A stretch of 64,000 nucleotides of DNA, from the NCBI GenBank assembly GCA_963839475.1, contig CAWIVH010000012.1, positions 248,001 through 312,000 on the forward strand. The letters run 5' to 3'. A model generated the notes under the pieces. It did no database searches. It saw nothing but the letters and a program-made list of their open reading frames with translations, and had not been told where the DNA came from. Positions 18,166 to 26,432 of this stretch are shown piece after piece. The DNA comes from CAWIVH01 sp963839475. Lineage in GTDB: Bacteria; Acidobacteriota; UBA6911. Each line of letters begins with the position of its first letter. Position 1 is the stretch's first letter. Both the position numbers and the translations under genes were made by a program.

Positions 18166-19463
18166 AAAATCCCCAGCTCGGAAATCAGGGCCGCAGCTAC
18201 GCCGGCGTCCGGAACCAGCGGATTAGCCGCCAGCGCCTCGTGGGCATGGGCACGGTCTCGCGATATTGCGGCGCGGATGGTCAGCCGCTCATAGGATTTG
18301 ACCTTCACGATCAAGTCGCGCACCGATTCGGGCACAAGACCGGCACTCAGCGGCAGGGGCCCGTTGGAATTCACCATGCAGGGCACCTCCACGACATCCT
18401 CCGGCGCCAGGCAATCCAGATTGCCGTTATTTAAGACATCCAGGGGTATCAGCGCACCCGCGTTAAAGTGAATCGCCCGAACCACCGCAAGCGCAATTTT
18501 GTCGTACCCGGTGATCGCCGCCCATGGGGACGATGCCGCAGAGGCTTGCGATCCGGATTCAATTTGCATATAGCCGGCATTGCGGGCGTTGAGATAGTCC
18601 TCATAGGTCTTCACGGAGTCTTCGGTCCCCCGCACCAGGCTGTGGAATAACTGACGGTTGAGCTTTTCGATGACGGATCCCCGCGTCGTGCCGGCACGGC
18701 GGACATTGGCTGCGGCTTTTTCCGGGTAATAATAGTAGTACAGATATTCCGTCGGCAGCATTTTCAAGCCGAGAAGCAGCCCGCGCTCGAATAGCGGATG
18801 CCGATATACGGCAGCCAGTTTTTCCGGATCGCTCCACAAACGGTGAAGCTGCCGCTCGCCTTCGAAATAGACCTCGCGTAGCCAGCCCAGGTGATTCAGC
18901 CCGAGGTAATCGAAATGACATCGGTCGGGAGGAAGGCCGAGTGCGTGAGCGGTATCGTGGAAAAGTTCGGTCGGCGTATCGCAAATCCCGATGATCCTGG
19001 CGCCGGTTTCCTGGTGGATCGCCTGAGTAATGATTCCGACGGGATTGGTGAAATTGACAATCCAGGCCCGGGGCGCCCGGCTCGCAATTTCGCGCGCATA
19101 TTCCACCATCGGGCCGATGGTGCGCATGGCCATGGCAAAGCCTCCCGGCCCGACGGTTTCCTGGCCGACAATGCCATGCTTCATCACCGCCGCTTCATCC
19201 CGCGCGCGGCTTTCGATGCCTCCCACGCGGATGCTGGTGAAGACAAAATCAGCGCCTTCCACGCAATCGGCGACGGATGGGCAAGTCCGAACGGGGATCT
19301 CTCCAGCGAGCCGCTGAGCCAAGCGGCCGATGCTCGCCAGCCGGGTCTGATCCGTATCGAAAAGGGTCAGCGCCCCGATGGGAAGATCCGACTTTGACAA
19401 GCCGTGAACCAGGAGGGGGGTGCGAACACCCGCGCCTCCGATCAAAGAGATGTGTATGGCCAT
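18162..19463 (-). CDS. Glycoside hydrolase family 4, 6-phospho-beta-glucosidase type
   Basis: The protein is 433 residues long. The N-terminal Rossmann motif LIGGAGVRTPLLVHGL binds NAD; then TSIRVGGIESRARDE, GQETVGPGGFAMAMR, NFTNPVGIITQAI, a GICDTPTEL motif with the metal-binding cysteine, and the YLGLNHLGWLREV block follow in GH4 order. The last two resemble the 6-phospho-beta-glucosidase branch, but GH4 also includes alpha-galactosidases and uronidases. GH4 enzymes use NAD and a divalent metal in an oxidation-elimination mechanism. No PTS genes that would supply a phosphorylated disaccharide are visible. A perfect LacI-type operator lies just upstream of its start and a LacI gene follows. 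Confidence 0.85.
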   Translation of the reverse strand: MAIHISLIGGAGVRTPLLVHGLSKSDLPIGALTLFDTDQTRLASIGRLAQRLAGEIPVRTCPSVADCVEGADFVFTSIRVGGIESRARDEAAVMKHGIVGQETVGPGGFAMAMRTIGPMVEYAREIASRAPRAWIVNFTNPVGIITQAIHQETGARIIGICDTPTELFHDTAHALGLPPDRCHFDYLGLNHLGWLREVYFEGERQLHRLWSDPEKLAAVYRHPLFERGLLLGLKMLPTEYLYYYYYPEKAAANVRRAGTTRGSVIEKLNRQLFHSLVRGTEDSVKTYEDYLNARNAGYMQIESGSQASAASSPWAAITGYDKIALAVVRAIHFNAGALIPLDVLNNGNLDCLAPEDVVEVPCMVNSNGPLPLSAGLVPESVRDLIVKVKSYERLTIRAAISRDRAHAHEALAANPLVPDAGVAAALISELGIL

Positions 19464-19479
19464 TCCGGCGCAGCTTATT

Positions 19480-19491
19480 CGAAACGTTTCG
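19480..19491. promoter_or_regulatory. Perfect LacI-type operator upstream of the GH4-APC operon
   Basis: CGAAACGTTTCG is a perfect 12-base palindrome with a central CG, the classic LacI/GalR operator layout, 17 bases before the GH4 start codon. The gene next upstream on the same strand encodes a LacI-family protein, making autoregulated local control likely. Sites at 12097 and 12178 carry the same AACGTT core. Confidence 0.65.
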
Positions 19492-19582
19492 GCGAAGTCA
19501 AGAACACGTCCTGACCCTTGGCGGATTCATTCGGCCGGAATGAGAGAGAATCTAAAAAGCTCACTTTATGGATGCAAAAACC

Positions 19583-20605
19583 TCAAAGTCGACGGGGCCA
19601 TAAACCCGGTGCCGCCGTGGATGCGCGCACTATCAACTCCCCGCTCATCTTCAAGCTGGTTTCCTGCTGGGGCCCGGCAAAAAGCTTGAGCAGGATTTCC
19701 ACCGCGGCCCGGCCCATCGCAGCTTTCGGCTGCCGGATGGTGGTCAGTGGTGGATCGGTATAAGAGGCAATAAACAGATCATCGAAACCGACGATCGAAA
19801 TGTCGCGCGGGACTCGATAGCCGCGCGCCTGGATGCAGTTCAGAGCCCCGATGGCGGACATGTCGTTATAGCAGAAAACCGCTGACGGCGGTTCGGGAGC
19901 AGCAAGAAGTTTTGTCATGGCCTGCCCGCCGCCTTCCGGACGGCCGTCACCTTGCACCACCAATTCCGCCAGCAGTGGATATCCTGCCTGCGCCAGCGCC
20001 TGGCGGTAGCCGTTGAACCGCTCTGTATCGGACTGAAGGCCGAATTGATCTCCCATGTAAGCAATCCTGCGATGGCCCAGTTGTATCAAGTGCCGGACCG
20101 CCTGGATGCTGGCTCCGAAATTGTCGATCACGACGGAGTGGGCAAACGACTCCGGGTGCTGGTTGTTGATGAGCACAATGGGAATTTTCAGTTTGCTCAA
20201 CATCGGAGCATAGAGGGCACCGACTCGGGAGGCGGCCACGAGGATCCCGTCGACCCGCCGCTCCTGGAAAGACTGCACAACCTGAATTTCACGCGCCGGC
20301 TGGGCATTGCTGTTGGCCAGGAAAACCGAGTATCCGTGCTCGTTGGCGGCATCTTCAATCCCACTGACGACCTCGCCTATGAAAGGATCGGCAATGGTGG
20401 TGACAACGACGCCAAGGGTGGCGGTTTTCCGCGTAACGAGTCCGCGGGCAACGGCATTGGGCCTATAACCCAATTGCTCGGCAATCTCCCGGATCCGCTC
20501 GGCCGTCCCGGGATTGACCAGCGGACTGCCGCGCAATGCACGGGAGACTGTGGGGTGGGAAACGCGGGCCACCCGGGCAACATCTTTAATGGAAACCGGC
20601 TTCAT
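19583..20605 (-). CDS. LacI-family transcriptional regulator
   Basis: A 340-residue regulator with the DNA-binding head VSIKDVARVARVSHPTVSRALRGSPLV, hinge YRPNAVARGLVTRKT, and sensor domain features VVVTTIADPFIGEVVSGIE, GHRRIAYMGDQ, FCYNDMSAIGALNCIQ and IVGFDDLFIASYTDPPLTTIRQP. This is the textbook LacI/GalR arrangement at normal length. It stands just upstream of the operator that precedes the GH4 gene, on the same strand, so it is the best candidate repressor of GH4-APC and perhaps of the PfkB/PIG-L spacer sites. The effector sugar is unknown. Confidence 0.92.
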   Translation of the reverse strand: MKPVSIKDVARVARVSHPTVSRALRGSPLVNPGTAERIREIAEQLGYRPNAVARGLVTRKTATLGVVVTTIADPFIGEVVSGIEDAANEHGYSVFLANSNAQPAREIQVVQSFQERRVDGILVAASRVGALYAPMLSKLKIPIVLINNQHPESFAHSVVIDNFGASIQAVRHLIQLGHRRIAYMGDQFGLQSDTERFNGYRQALAQAGYPLLAELVVQGDGRPEGGGQAMTKLLAAPEPPSAVFCYNDMSAIGALNCIQARGYRVPRDISIVGFDDLFIASYTDPPLTTIRQPKAAMGRAAVEILLKLFAGPQQETSLKMSGELIVRASTAAPGLWPRRL

Positions 20606-20890
20606 GACCGACCCTGGAACGGCAACAAAAATTCGGCGAAAAAAGACTCATGGCATTGACCACCATTGTACACGGGCGGCTCTCCCTGGCAAAACCGATG
20701 TTCAGCTTGGGCCTGGAGGAAAATTTGACCGGGCCCGGGAAGCCTATTAAAATGCAGTCCGTCGGGACGGGTGTTACACCCTTTCATGGAGTGGACGATC
20801 CAAAGGAAGCGCTCCGCATGAAAAATCCGTCAGTAAAATCTCTGAAGCTTTGAACACGTTTGCATGCCCTCATCAGGATCCTGGACTGTT
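20606..20890. other. Divergent spacer between LacI gene and MIOX operon
   Basis: No convincing gene is seen; a 67-codon frame at 20650 has no family resemblance. The region should contain the promoters of both divergent genes and it ends with the ACACGTTTGCA element. Confidence 0.5.
20852..20864. promoter_or_regulatory. Candidate inositol operator (ACACGTTTGCA) before the MIOX operon
   Basis: GAACACGTTTGCA contains an 11-base string, ACACGTTTGCA (20854-20864), that recurs exactly upstream of the dehydrogenase-iolG operon. The right half CGTTTGCA fits one arm of a LacI-type palindrome TGCAAACGTTTGCA; the left arm is degenerate. The position, 27 bases before the likely start codon, suits an operator. 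Confidence 0.5.
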
Positions 20891-22228
20891 ATGGAATCTA
20901 AAACATCTTGGCGAATTTTGGCACTGCTGGTCGCACTATCAGTAGCATGGCTGCCCAGTCTGGCGGGAGCTCAACAGCCTTTCGAGAAAAAATTCGAGGT
21001 GGAGGCTGAGTCGGAAGTTCTGGTCGACCTCAACGCCTCCGCTCCGGGCACGTCGTGGGCCGAAAAGGGAAATGAAGCTGCCGCGCTTACCCTTTTCCTG
21101 GATGGGAAATATCATCAGAACCTGATTCTTTTCCAGGGTGCGCATCCGTTTACCTACTCCCTCATGCTGAGCCGGCTGAACGCAGGCTCGCATTCCATCA
21201 GGGTTGAATGGAATCGGAAACAATCGGCCCCGAAAGCCGCCGCACCAGCGGTGCATGATGCCAAGATTATTGTGATAGGTCGGAAGCATCCGGAATTCAA
21301 AGTTCTGGCCATGGCACCCATTTTGTATGCCCGGGCCAATACCATCGGCCTTTTCAGCGACCTGCCCCTGTTGGCCTGGTATGAAACCGAGCGAAGCGAT
21401 GCAGGCACCCTGTACCGATACAGCGTCATTTTCACCAATGAGGACGGAGGCACCCAAACCAATGCGCTCATGTCGCGATGGGGCAGGACTACCGATATCG
21501 AGCTGATTTACGAAGCCAGGCTCGATGCGCAGGGGAAGGTCGTCAGCGCCATTTTTCAGGGCAAAAACCACAAGGAGCTTCCTTTCAGCGGAAAAAAGGA
21601 AGCCGAGCACCCTCTTTACCTGGTTTCAACCAACAACAACATGTTTTCCGACCAGGGACAATCGGACTTGCGCTTTGCCCTGAGGCCGATCCCATTCGAT
21701 CTGTCCAGCGCCTCCCGTGAAGAAGTGATGTTCCAGCATCCGTGGACCTACCAGCTCATGGCTCAGGAAATGCAGCGGGAGGGAAAAATCAACGAATCCA
21801 GCCGCGTCGGGCAGCAGATTGCCGATTTGCGCCACTATCTCTACATTATGGCCGGAGCCTCCCAATCCGATACGGCGATGAGCTTCGCCGTGAAACTTAA
21901 AAGCGACCGGAAATGGTATGTTTCGGATGGCGGCATTCCTTATCACAAAATTGATCGCGAAGGCTTTTTCCAGACCACTATACGGCTGCCGGCAGGCAGC
22001 GCCATTGATAATATCGATCGTCTGGCTGTGCGCTGCGATGTGGCAGGCGATCCGCGCTCATGGGAAGAAATCAACAAGGTTAAAGACGCACGATGTGAAT
22101 TGAAGACGATCAAGCGGATCTTCATGCTCGATGGGTCCTACCTGCCCGGGCCCTCGCTTCAATTCGAGATGCAGCCCATGCAGCTGCTGTTCGGAGATAT
22201 GATCGAGATTTACGAATCCAGAAAATAG
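20891..22228 (+). CDS. Secreted protein of unknown function, co-transcribed with MIOX
   Basis: The product is about 445 residues. The ATG at 20891 puts a clean signal peptide at the front (ILALLVALSVAWLPSLAGA, cleavage before QQPF); an upstream ATG at 20864 lies in the operator-like element and is less likely. The mature part seems to have a beta-rich N-terminal domain (EVEAESEVLVDLNAS, LNAGSHSIRVEWNRK), a middle with conserved-looking YETERSDAGTLYRYSVIFTNEDGG, and a C-terminal domain with four cysteine-poor beta segments. I do not recognise the family. The MIOX gene follows 12 bases later, so it may help sense, bind or release inositol or a phytate-like compound at the cell surface; that is inference. 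Confidence 0.7.
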   Translation: MESKTSWRILALLVALSVAWLPSLAGAQQPFEKKFEVEAESEVLVDLNASAPGTSWAEKGNEAAALTLFLDGKYHQNLILFQGAHPFTYSLMLSRLNAGSHSIRVEWNRKQSAPKAAAPAVHDAKIIVIGRKHPEFKVLAMAPILYARANTIGLFSDLPLLAWYETERSDAGTLYRYSVIFTNEDGGTQTNALMSRWGRTTDIELIYEARLDAQGKVVSAIFQGKNHKELPFSGKKEAEHPLYLVSTNNNMFSDQGQSDLRFALRPIPFDLSSASREEVMFQHPWTYQLMAQEMQREGKINESSRVGQQIADLRHYLYIMAGASQSDTAMSFAVKLKSDRKWYVSDGGIPYHKIDREGFFQTTIRLPAGSAIDNIDRLAVRCDVAGDPRSWEEINKVKDARCELKTIKRIFMLDGSYLPGPSLQFEMQPMQLLFGDMIEIYESRK

Positions 22229-22240
22229 GAGGATAAGGCC

Positions 22241-23119
22241 TTGAGCGACAAAACCGGTGCAATCAATGAAAATGCCCCGTTGGAGAAGCTGGAGCATTGG
22301 GAAGAGGATGTGGTCCGCAGGTATCCCGAAGGCGGTCAGAAGGAAAAAACCAAGGAGGAATTCAGGAATTACTCCGCGCCGCCGCGAGCCACGGTCCGGG
22401 AGTTTTACAGAATCAACCACACGAATCAGACCTTTGATTTCGTGCAGGAAAAAAAGAAGGAGTTTCTGTCACTCAGCCGGAAAAAGATGAGCACCTGGGC
22501 AGCCATGGAATACTTGAATACTCTGGTGGACGATTCGGACCCGGATACCGACCTTTCCCAATTGCAGCACTTGCTGCAGACCGCGGAGGCAATCAGGGCG
22601 GACGGCCACCCCGACTGGTTTGTGATGACCGGCCTGCTGCACGATTTGGGAAAAGTGCTTTGCCTCTTCGGCGAACCGCAATGGGCTGTCGTGGGCGATA
22701 CTTTCCCGGTAGGATGCGCTTTCTCGGACAAAGTGGTTTATCCCGAATTCTTCAAGGACAACCCGGACTACCGGAACCCGGCATACAATACCCGCCTGGG
22801 GATCTACGGGGAGCACTGTGGGCTCGACAAAGTGCACCTTTCCTGGGGTCACGACGAATACATTTACCAGGTGGTGAAAGACTACATCCCGGAAGAGGGG
22901 CTTTATATGCTCCGTTACCACTCTTTTTATGCGGCTCACCGGGAAGGCGCCTACGATTACCTGATGAACGACCACGACCAGAAGATGTTTGAATGGGTGA
23001 ATAAATTCAATCCCTATGACCTGTATACCAAATCCCCTGTTCAATACGACCCGGTTGCACTCAGGCCCTATTATGAAGACCTGATCGCGAAATACCTCCC
23101 GGCCGAACTCAAGCTCTAG
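22241..23119 (+). CDS. Inositol oxygenase (MIOX)
   Basis: The protein has 292 residues, the length of animal and plant MIOX, a cytosolic di-iron oxygenase converting myo-inositol and O2 to D-glucuronate. All six metal ligands of the family are present in context: the His of QHLLQTAEAIR (near 109), the HD pair of GLLHDLGKV (134-135), the His of LSWGHDEYIYQV (near 204), the His of LRYHSFYAAH (near 227) and the Asp of FNPYDLYTK (near 260). The start is TTG at 22241, set by a perfect AGGAGG eight bases upstream. Bacterial MIOX genes are uncommon. It lies in the middle of other inositol genes and shares an upstream element with the iolG operon. Confidence 0.95.
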   Translation: MSDKTGAINENAPLEKLEHWEEDVVRRYPEGGQKEKTKEEFRNYSAPPRATVREFYRINHTNQTFDFVQEKKKEFLSLSRKKMSTWAAMEYLNTLVDDSDPDTDLSQLQHLLQTAEAIRADGHPDWFVMTGLLHDLGKVLCLFGEPQWAVVGDTFPVGCAFSDKVVYPEFFKDNPDYRNPAYNTRLGIYGEHCGLDKVHLSWGHDEYIYQVVKDYIPEEGLYMLRYHSFYAAHREGAYDYLMNDHDQKMFEWVNKFNPYDLYTKSPVQYDPVALRPYYEDLIAKYLPAELKL

Positions 23120-23315
23120 CGTGCCTGTCACACTGGCGCTTTTCGAGAAATCGGTACACCTGCAGGATTCAGCCGCGAAGCCCGCGGAGAAAAATGGACC
23201 TGATTATTCGAGGTCTTGGCGGGCTTTGCGCTGAAATGCACGGATAACCTCAGGACATCGGTGATATAGTTGCCTGCCGCCGGCCGTTTCTCTCCCGCCG
23301 GGGAAAGGAAATGCC

Positions 23316-24239
23316 ATGCTTCGCAGCATTCGCTTCCAGCACCCTTCGCGCAGACAGTTTTTGACATCCCTTTCGGCTTCGACTCTCGGAATCCTGGCCC
23401 GGAGGTCATCGCTTCGGGCACAAAACCCGCCACAGGCAACGACAGCCTTCAAGGAGCTTCGCAACGATATCGGTATTTTCACAGGCCGCGGCGGCACCAT
23501 GGCCTGGTATGCCGCCAAGGATGGTGCGGCTGTTGTTGACAGTATGTTTCCGGATATGGCAAAGATCTGCCTGGATCAGGTCAACCAGCGGACAGCCAAT
23601 CGCCCGATCGATCTCCTGCTGATCACCCACCACCATTTCGACCATACCGGCGGCAACAGCGTGTTCAAGCCGGTGACAAAAAAGATCGTCGCGCATGCGA
23701 AAGTACCTGAGTTGCAGAAGGCGGCCGCAATCCAGCAGAAATCGGAGGCCCGGGAAGTTTATCCGGATACCACTTATGCCGACATATGGAAAGCGGACGT
23801 CGGCAAAGAGCGGATAGTCCTCCGTCATTTTGGCCCGGCCCACACCTCCGGCGATTCGATTGTTCACTTCCAGAATTCGGACATCGCCCACATGGGCGAC
23901 CTCGTGTTCAACCGCCGGCATCCCTACATCGACCGGCCGGCCGGCGCATCCATTGCGGGCTGGATGAAGGTCCTGGAGAAAACGGCACAGGAACTTTCAA
24001 AAGAAACCCTTTATGTCTTCGGTCATGCCGGGCCTGGATTTGAAATCACCGGGAAGCGGGAGGACCTGCTTTATCAACGCGACTACCTTGCCGCTTTGCT
24101 CGATTTTGTGCGCGCCGGGATCAAAGAAGGCAAGACCGCCGAAGTCATCACCGGCGTTACCGAACCGCTCAAGGGCTTCAAGGATCACGGCCCGCTAATA
24201 AAGCGAGTTCTGCAGGCCGCCTGGGAGGAACTCCAATAG
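23316..24239 (+). CDS. Exported metallo-beta-lactamase-fold hydrolase
   Basis: A 307-residue protein with a twin-arginine style export signal (HPSRRQFLTSLSAS). The metallo-beta-lactamase fold shows LLITHHHFDHTGGN with the HxHxDH zinc site, HTSGDSIVHF, the bridging Asp in HMGDLVFN and the late His in YVFGHAGPG. It would act in the periplasm with two bound metals. Substrate unknown; the fold covers lactonases, phosphodiesterases and thioester hydrolases. A lactonase acting on a sugar-acid lactone would fit the neighbourhood but is speculation. It follows MIOX by about 200 bases and converges on the inositol-kinase gene. Confidence 0.85.
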   Translation: MLRSIRFQHPSRRQFLTSLSASTLGILARRSSLRAQNPPQATTAFKELRNDIGIFTGRGGTMAWYAAKDGAAVVDSMFPDMAKICLDQVNQRTANRPIDLLLITHHHFDHTGGNSVFKPVTKKIVAHAKVPELQKAAAIQQKSEAREVYPDTTYADIWKADVGKERIVLRHFGPAHTSGDSIVHFQNSDIAHMGDLVFNRRHPYIDRPAGASIAGWMKVLEKTAQELSKETLYVFGHAGPGFEITGKREDLLYQRDYLAALLDFVRAGIKEGKTAEVITGVTEPLKGFKDHGPLIKRVLQAAWEELQ

Positions 24240-24243
24240 AGGG

Positions 24244-25074
24244 TCAGCCTCGGTAAGGTCCGCGGTACTGCATTTTCCTGGACGTAACCTCGGCGGCAAG
24301 AGCAGTTGCCTTTTCGAGGTTTGTCCGTTGCATGCCCACGAGAAAAGCCGCGGTGCAGGTGTCTCCGCGGCCCGTCCGCCCTTCGATGGTAAAAGAAGTG
24401 AAAGGGCTTTCATAATAAGAAGTCCCGTCGAAAACGCAGACGCCTCCCCTGTGGGTCAAGATCACGATTCTCGGCCCAAGGTCGCGGACCTGCCGCGCCG
24501 CCTCGCGAACATCTGAGCTTCCTGTCAAAATCTGCGCCTCTTTGGTATCGACCTTGAATACGTCGAAAAACGCCAGCACCTCTCTCTTGTCGGGAAGATC
24601 CCGGTTCACCATCGATCCGTCCGGATCCGCCTGCCGCAGGAAACCCTGGGCGTCTCCGGCCAGGACCGGGGCGCGGCGTTTCAATGCCGGGAGCAGGGTA
24701 ACTGGAAACTCCCCGTACCAGAGCGGATTCAGGTGCACGACATCAGCTTCGATGGAAAGCAGGTCTTCCGCCGCAAAAGGGTCGGCCTTTGAGAGGAGCG
24801 TGCTGCGACGGTCATCCGGGTTTTCCGTCGGGTAGATATTTTGAATGGAAGTGGTGGCCGCGGAAATCAGGAATTCTGCAGACACGCCGGCCTCCGAGAA
24901 GCTGGTGAAATGCACGCTGTCAGCGGCGGCACACTTGGTCAGAACCGAAGGATCGGCGTTGAGTCGCTTGGAGGTGATGGCGCCGTGGATAACCCCGCCG
25001 CCATAAAATGTCTCCACGCTGCCCCGGATGACATTTTTGTCGATGCAGACGTGCCCAACGAACTTGATTTTCAT
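24244..25074 (-). CDS. PfkB-family inositol kinase-like protein (TM0415 type)
   Basis: A 276-residue ribokinase-fold protein with an unusual set of blocks: FYGGGVIHGAITSKRL, the VLTKCAAAD strand, TTSIQNIYP, VVHLNPLWYGEFPVTLLP, AGDAQGFLR, FKVDTKEAQILTG and the active-site GRTGRGDTCTAAFLVG, which replaces the common DTTGAGDAF. From memory these match Thermotoga maritima TM0415, reported as a myo-inositol kinase in the inositol gene cluster. ATG at 25074 overlaps the stop of the OPA transporter (ATGA), so uptake and phosphorylation are coupled. A related cyclitol could be the real substrate. Confidence 0.75.
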   Translation of the reverse strand: MKIKFVGHVCIDKNVIRGSVETFYGGGVIHGAITSKRLNADPSVLTKCAAADSVHFTSFSEAGVSAEFLISAATTSIQNIYPTENPDDRRSTLLSKADPFAAEDLLSIEADVVHLNPLWYGEFPVTLLPALKRRAPVLAGDAQGFLRQADPDGSMVNRDLPDKREVLAFFDVFKVDTKEAQILTGSSDVREAARQVRDLGPRIVILTHRGGVCVFDGTSYYESPFTSFTIEGRTGRGDTCTAAFLVGMQRTNLEKATALAAEVTSRKMQYRGPYRG

Positions 25075-26432
25075 TCGGATTCCGCCTTTGATTTTCTGAG
25101 TCCGGAGAAGATCCAGAGCGAAGCTGCACATAGGGTGGAAAGAACCAGCGCCCCGATCCAGACGGCAAACACAAGCCGGAAAGAATAGGTTGCAGTTCCG
25201 TTGACGATGGTTTTCGAGGCGTCGATCAGGTACCCGCTCAAGGTGTCCTGAATTGCCGCAACGATGTAGGTCATCAGGCCGACCAGCCCCATGGCGGCTC
25301 CGGCTGCTTTCCGCGAAACCAGGTCAATCGCCATCAATCCCCCGAGATAGACGAGCAAACCGCCCAGAGCGAAACCGAAGATGGCCAGCGCAGCAGCATC
25401 CAGCATGCGGTGGCCCGGAGGAATCCAATAAAGAGCGGCGAGAGATCCGATTTCCAGGATCCCGTAAATGAAGGCCGGGGCGTTGCGCCGCGCGCCGAAA
25501 AAGCGGTCTGACACAAACCCCGAAGAGATCGAGCCCAGGATCTCGGCCATGGGATAGACTGCCAGGAGGGAGCCGGCCGCGGCGCCAGCATAATCCTTGC
25601 CGATCTGCAGGTAAAGAGGGCCCCAGTTGCTCATGCCATAGCGGGCAACGCTGAGAAACCCGTTGGCGAAAGCCAGGATCCAGACGCCGGGATGCTTCAG
25701 CACCTGCATCTGGTATTTGCCGATCGATTCTCCGGCCTCGGGCTCCGGCTCATTCTTATAGCTGCTGATGGAAGGGAGGCCGAAGGTCTGCGGACGGTCC
25801 GAAATCGTGCGGTACATCACCAGCGAAGCGATGAAGCAGAGCAGTCCGGGACCGAAAAATCCCCAACGCCAGCCAAGAATGGACACCAGGAAGGCAGTGC
25901 CGGCAAAAGTAATCCCTTCGCCGATGCTGTGGCTGGCGCTCCATAATCCATAGCGGGTGCCGCGCTCTTTTCGACCGAACCAATGGGACAGCGCCACGAC
26001 GCTGGGAGCAGATCCTATCGACTGAACCCAACCGTTGAGCGCCCAGAGTGCCAGAAAAACGATGAACGTGCGGCTGAAGCCCAAAGCCAGGTTAATGCAT
26101 GCCGAAAGCAACAGGGCTGTCGACATGAAGCGGGCGATGTTGCAGCGGTCCGCCAGGAAACCATTGATGAACTTGCCGACCGAATAAACCAGGAGAAGTG
26201 CGGAACCGACCAGGCCCATCTGGGTCGCGGACATGATCCCGGATTCGAGGATCGGCTTTTTGACGACCGAAAAATTGATACGGCAGGTGTAAAAGAGGCC
26301 GTAGCCGAAGGTAACGGACAAAAAGACCAGGAGCCGCTTCCGATCGTATAGGCGTTGAATGGCCGAAGAACCGGAAGACAGCAGCGGACGATCGGGGCCG
26401 GTTTTGAACCAGTCGATGATTGAATTGAGCAT
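25071..26432 (-). CDS. MFS transporter of the organophosphate antiporter (GlpT/UhpT/UhpC) type
   Basis: This is a 453-residue protein with twelve predicted helices. The N-terminal segment GYGLFYTCRINFSVVKKP is the OPA-family TM1 signature, followed by LVGSALLLVYSVGKFINGFLADR (the A motif), ALNGWVQSIGSAPSVVALSHWF, and the central loop GKYQMQVLKHPGVWILAFANGF. OPA members exchange sugar phosphates or glycerophosphodiesters for phosphate, though some family members act as sensors. Overlap with an inositol-kinase-like gene suggests cargo such as inositol, an inositol phosphate or glycerophosphoinositol; this is inference. It is divergent from the dehydrogenase-iolG operon, with the operator-like element between them. 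Confidence 0.85.
   Translation of the reverse strand: MLNSIIDWFKTGPDRPLLSSGSSAIQRLYDRKRLLVFLSVTFGYGLFYTCRINFSVVKKPILESGIMSATQMGLVGSALLLVYSVGKFINGFLADRCNIARFMSTALLLSACINLALGFSRTFIVFLALWALNGWVQSIGSAPSVVALSHWFGRKERGTRYGLWSASHSIGEGITFAGTAFLVSILGWRWGFFGPGLLCFIASLVMYRTISDRPQTFGLPSISSYKNEPEPEAGESIGKYQMQVLKHPGVWILAFANGFLSVARYGMSNWGPLYLQIGKDYAGAAAGSLLAVYPMAEILGSISSGFVSDRFFGARRNAPAFIYGILEIGSLAALYWIPPGHRMLDAAALAIFGFALGGLLVYLGGLMAIDLVSRKAAGAAMGLVGLMTYIVAAIQDTLSGYLIDASKTIVNGTATYSFRLVFAVWIGALVLSTLCAASLWIFSGLRKSKAESE

Noticed and set aside
20650..20853. 67-codon plus-strand frame before the MIOX operon
   Set aside because: No ribosome site, no family resemblance, and it ends at the operator-like element; best explained as spacer.
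23117..23144. Possible intrinsic terminator after MIOX (AGCG...CGCTTTT)
   Set aside because: The stem needs a bulge and has only a four-T tail, too weak to list as a terminator.
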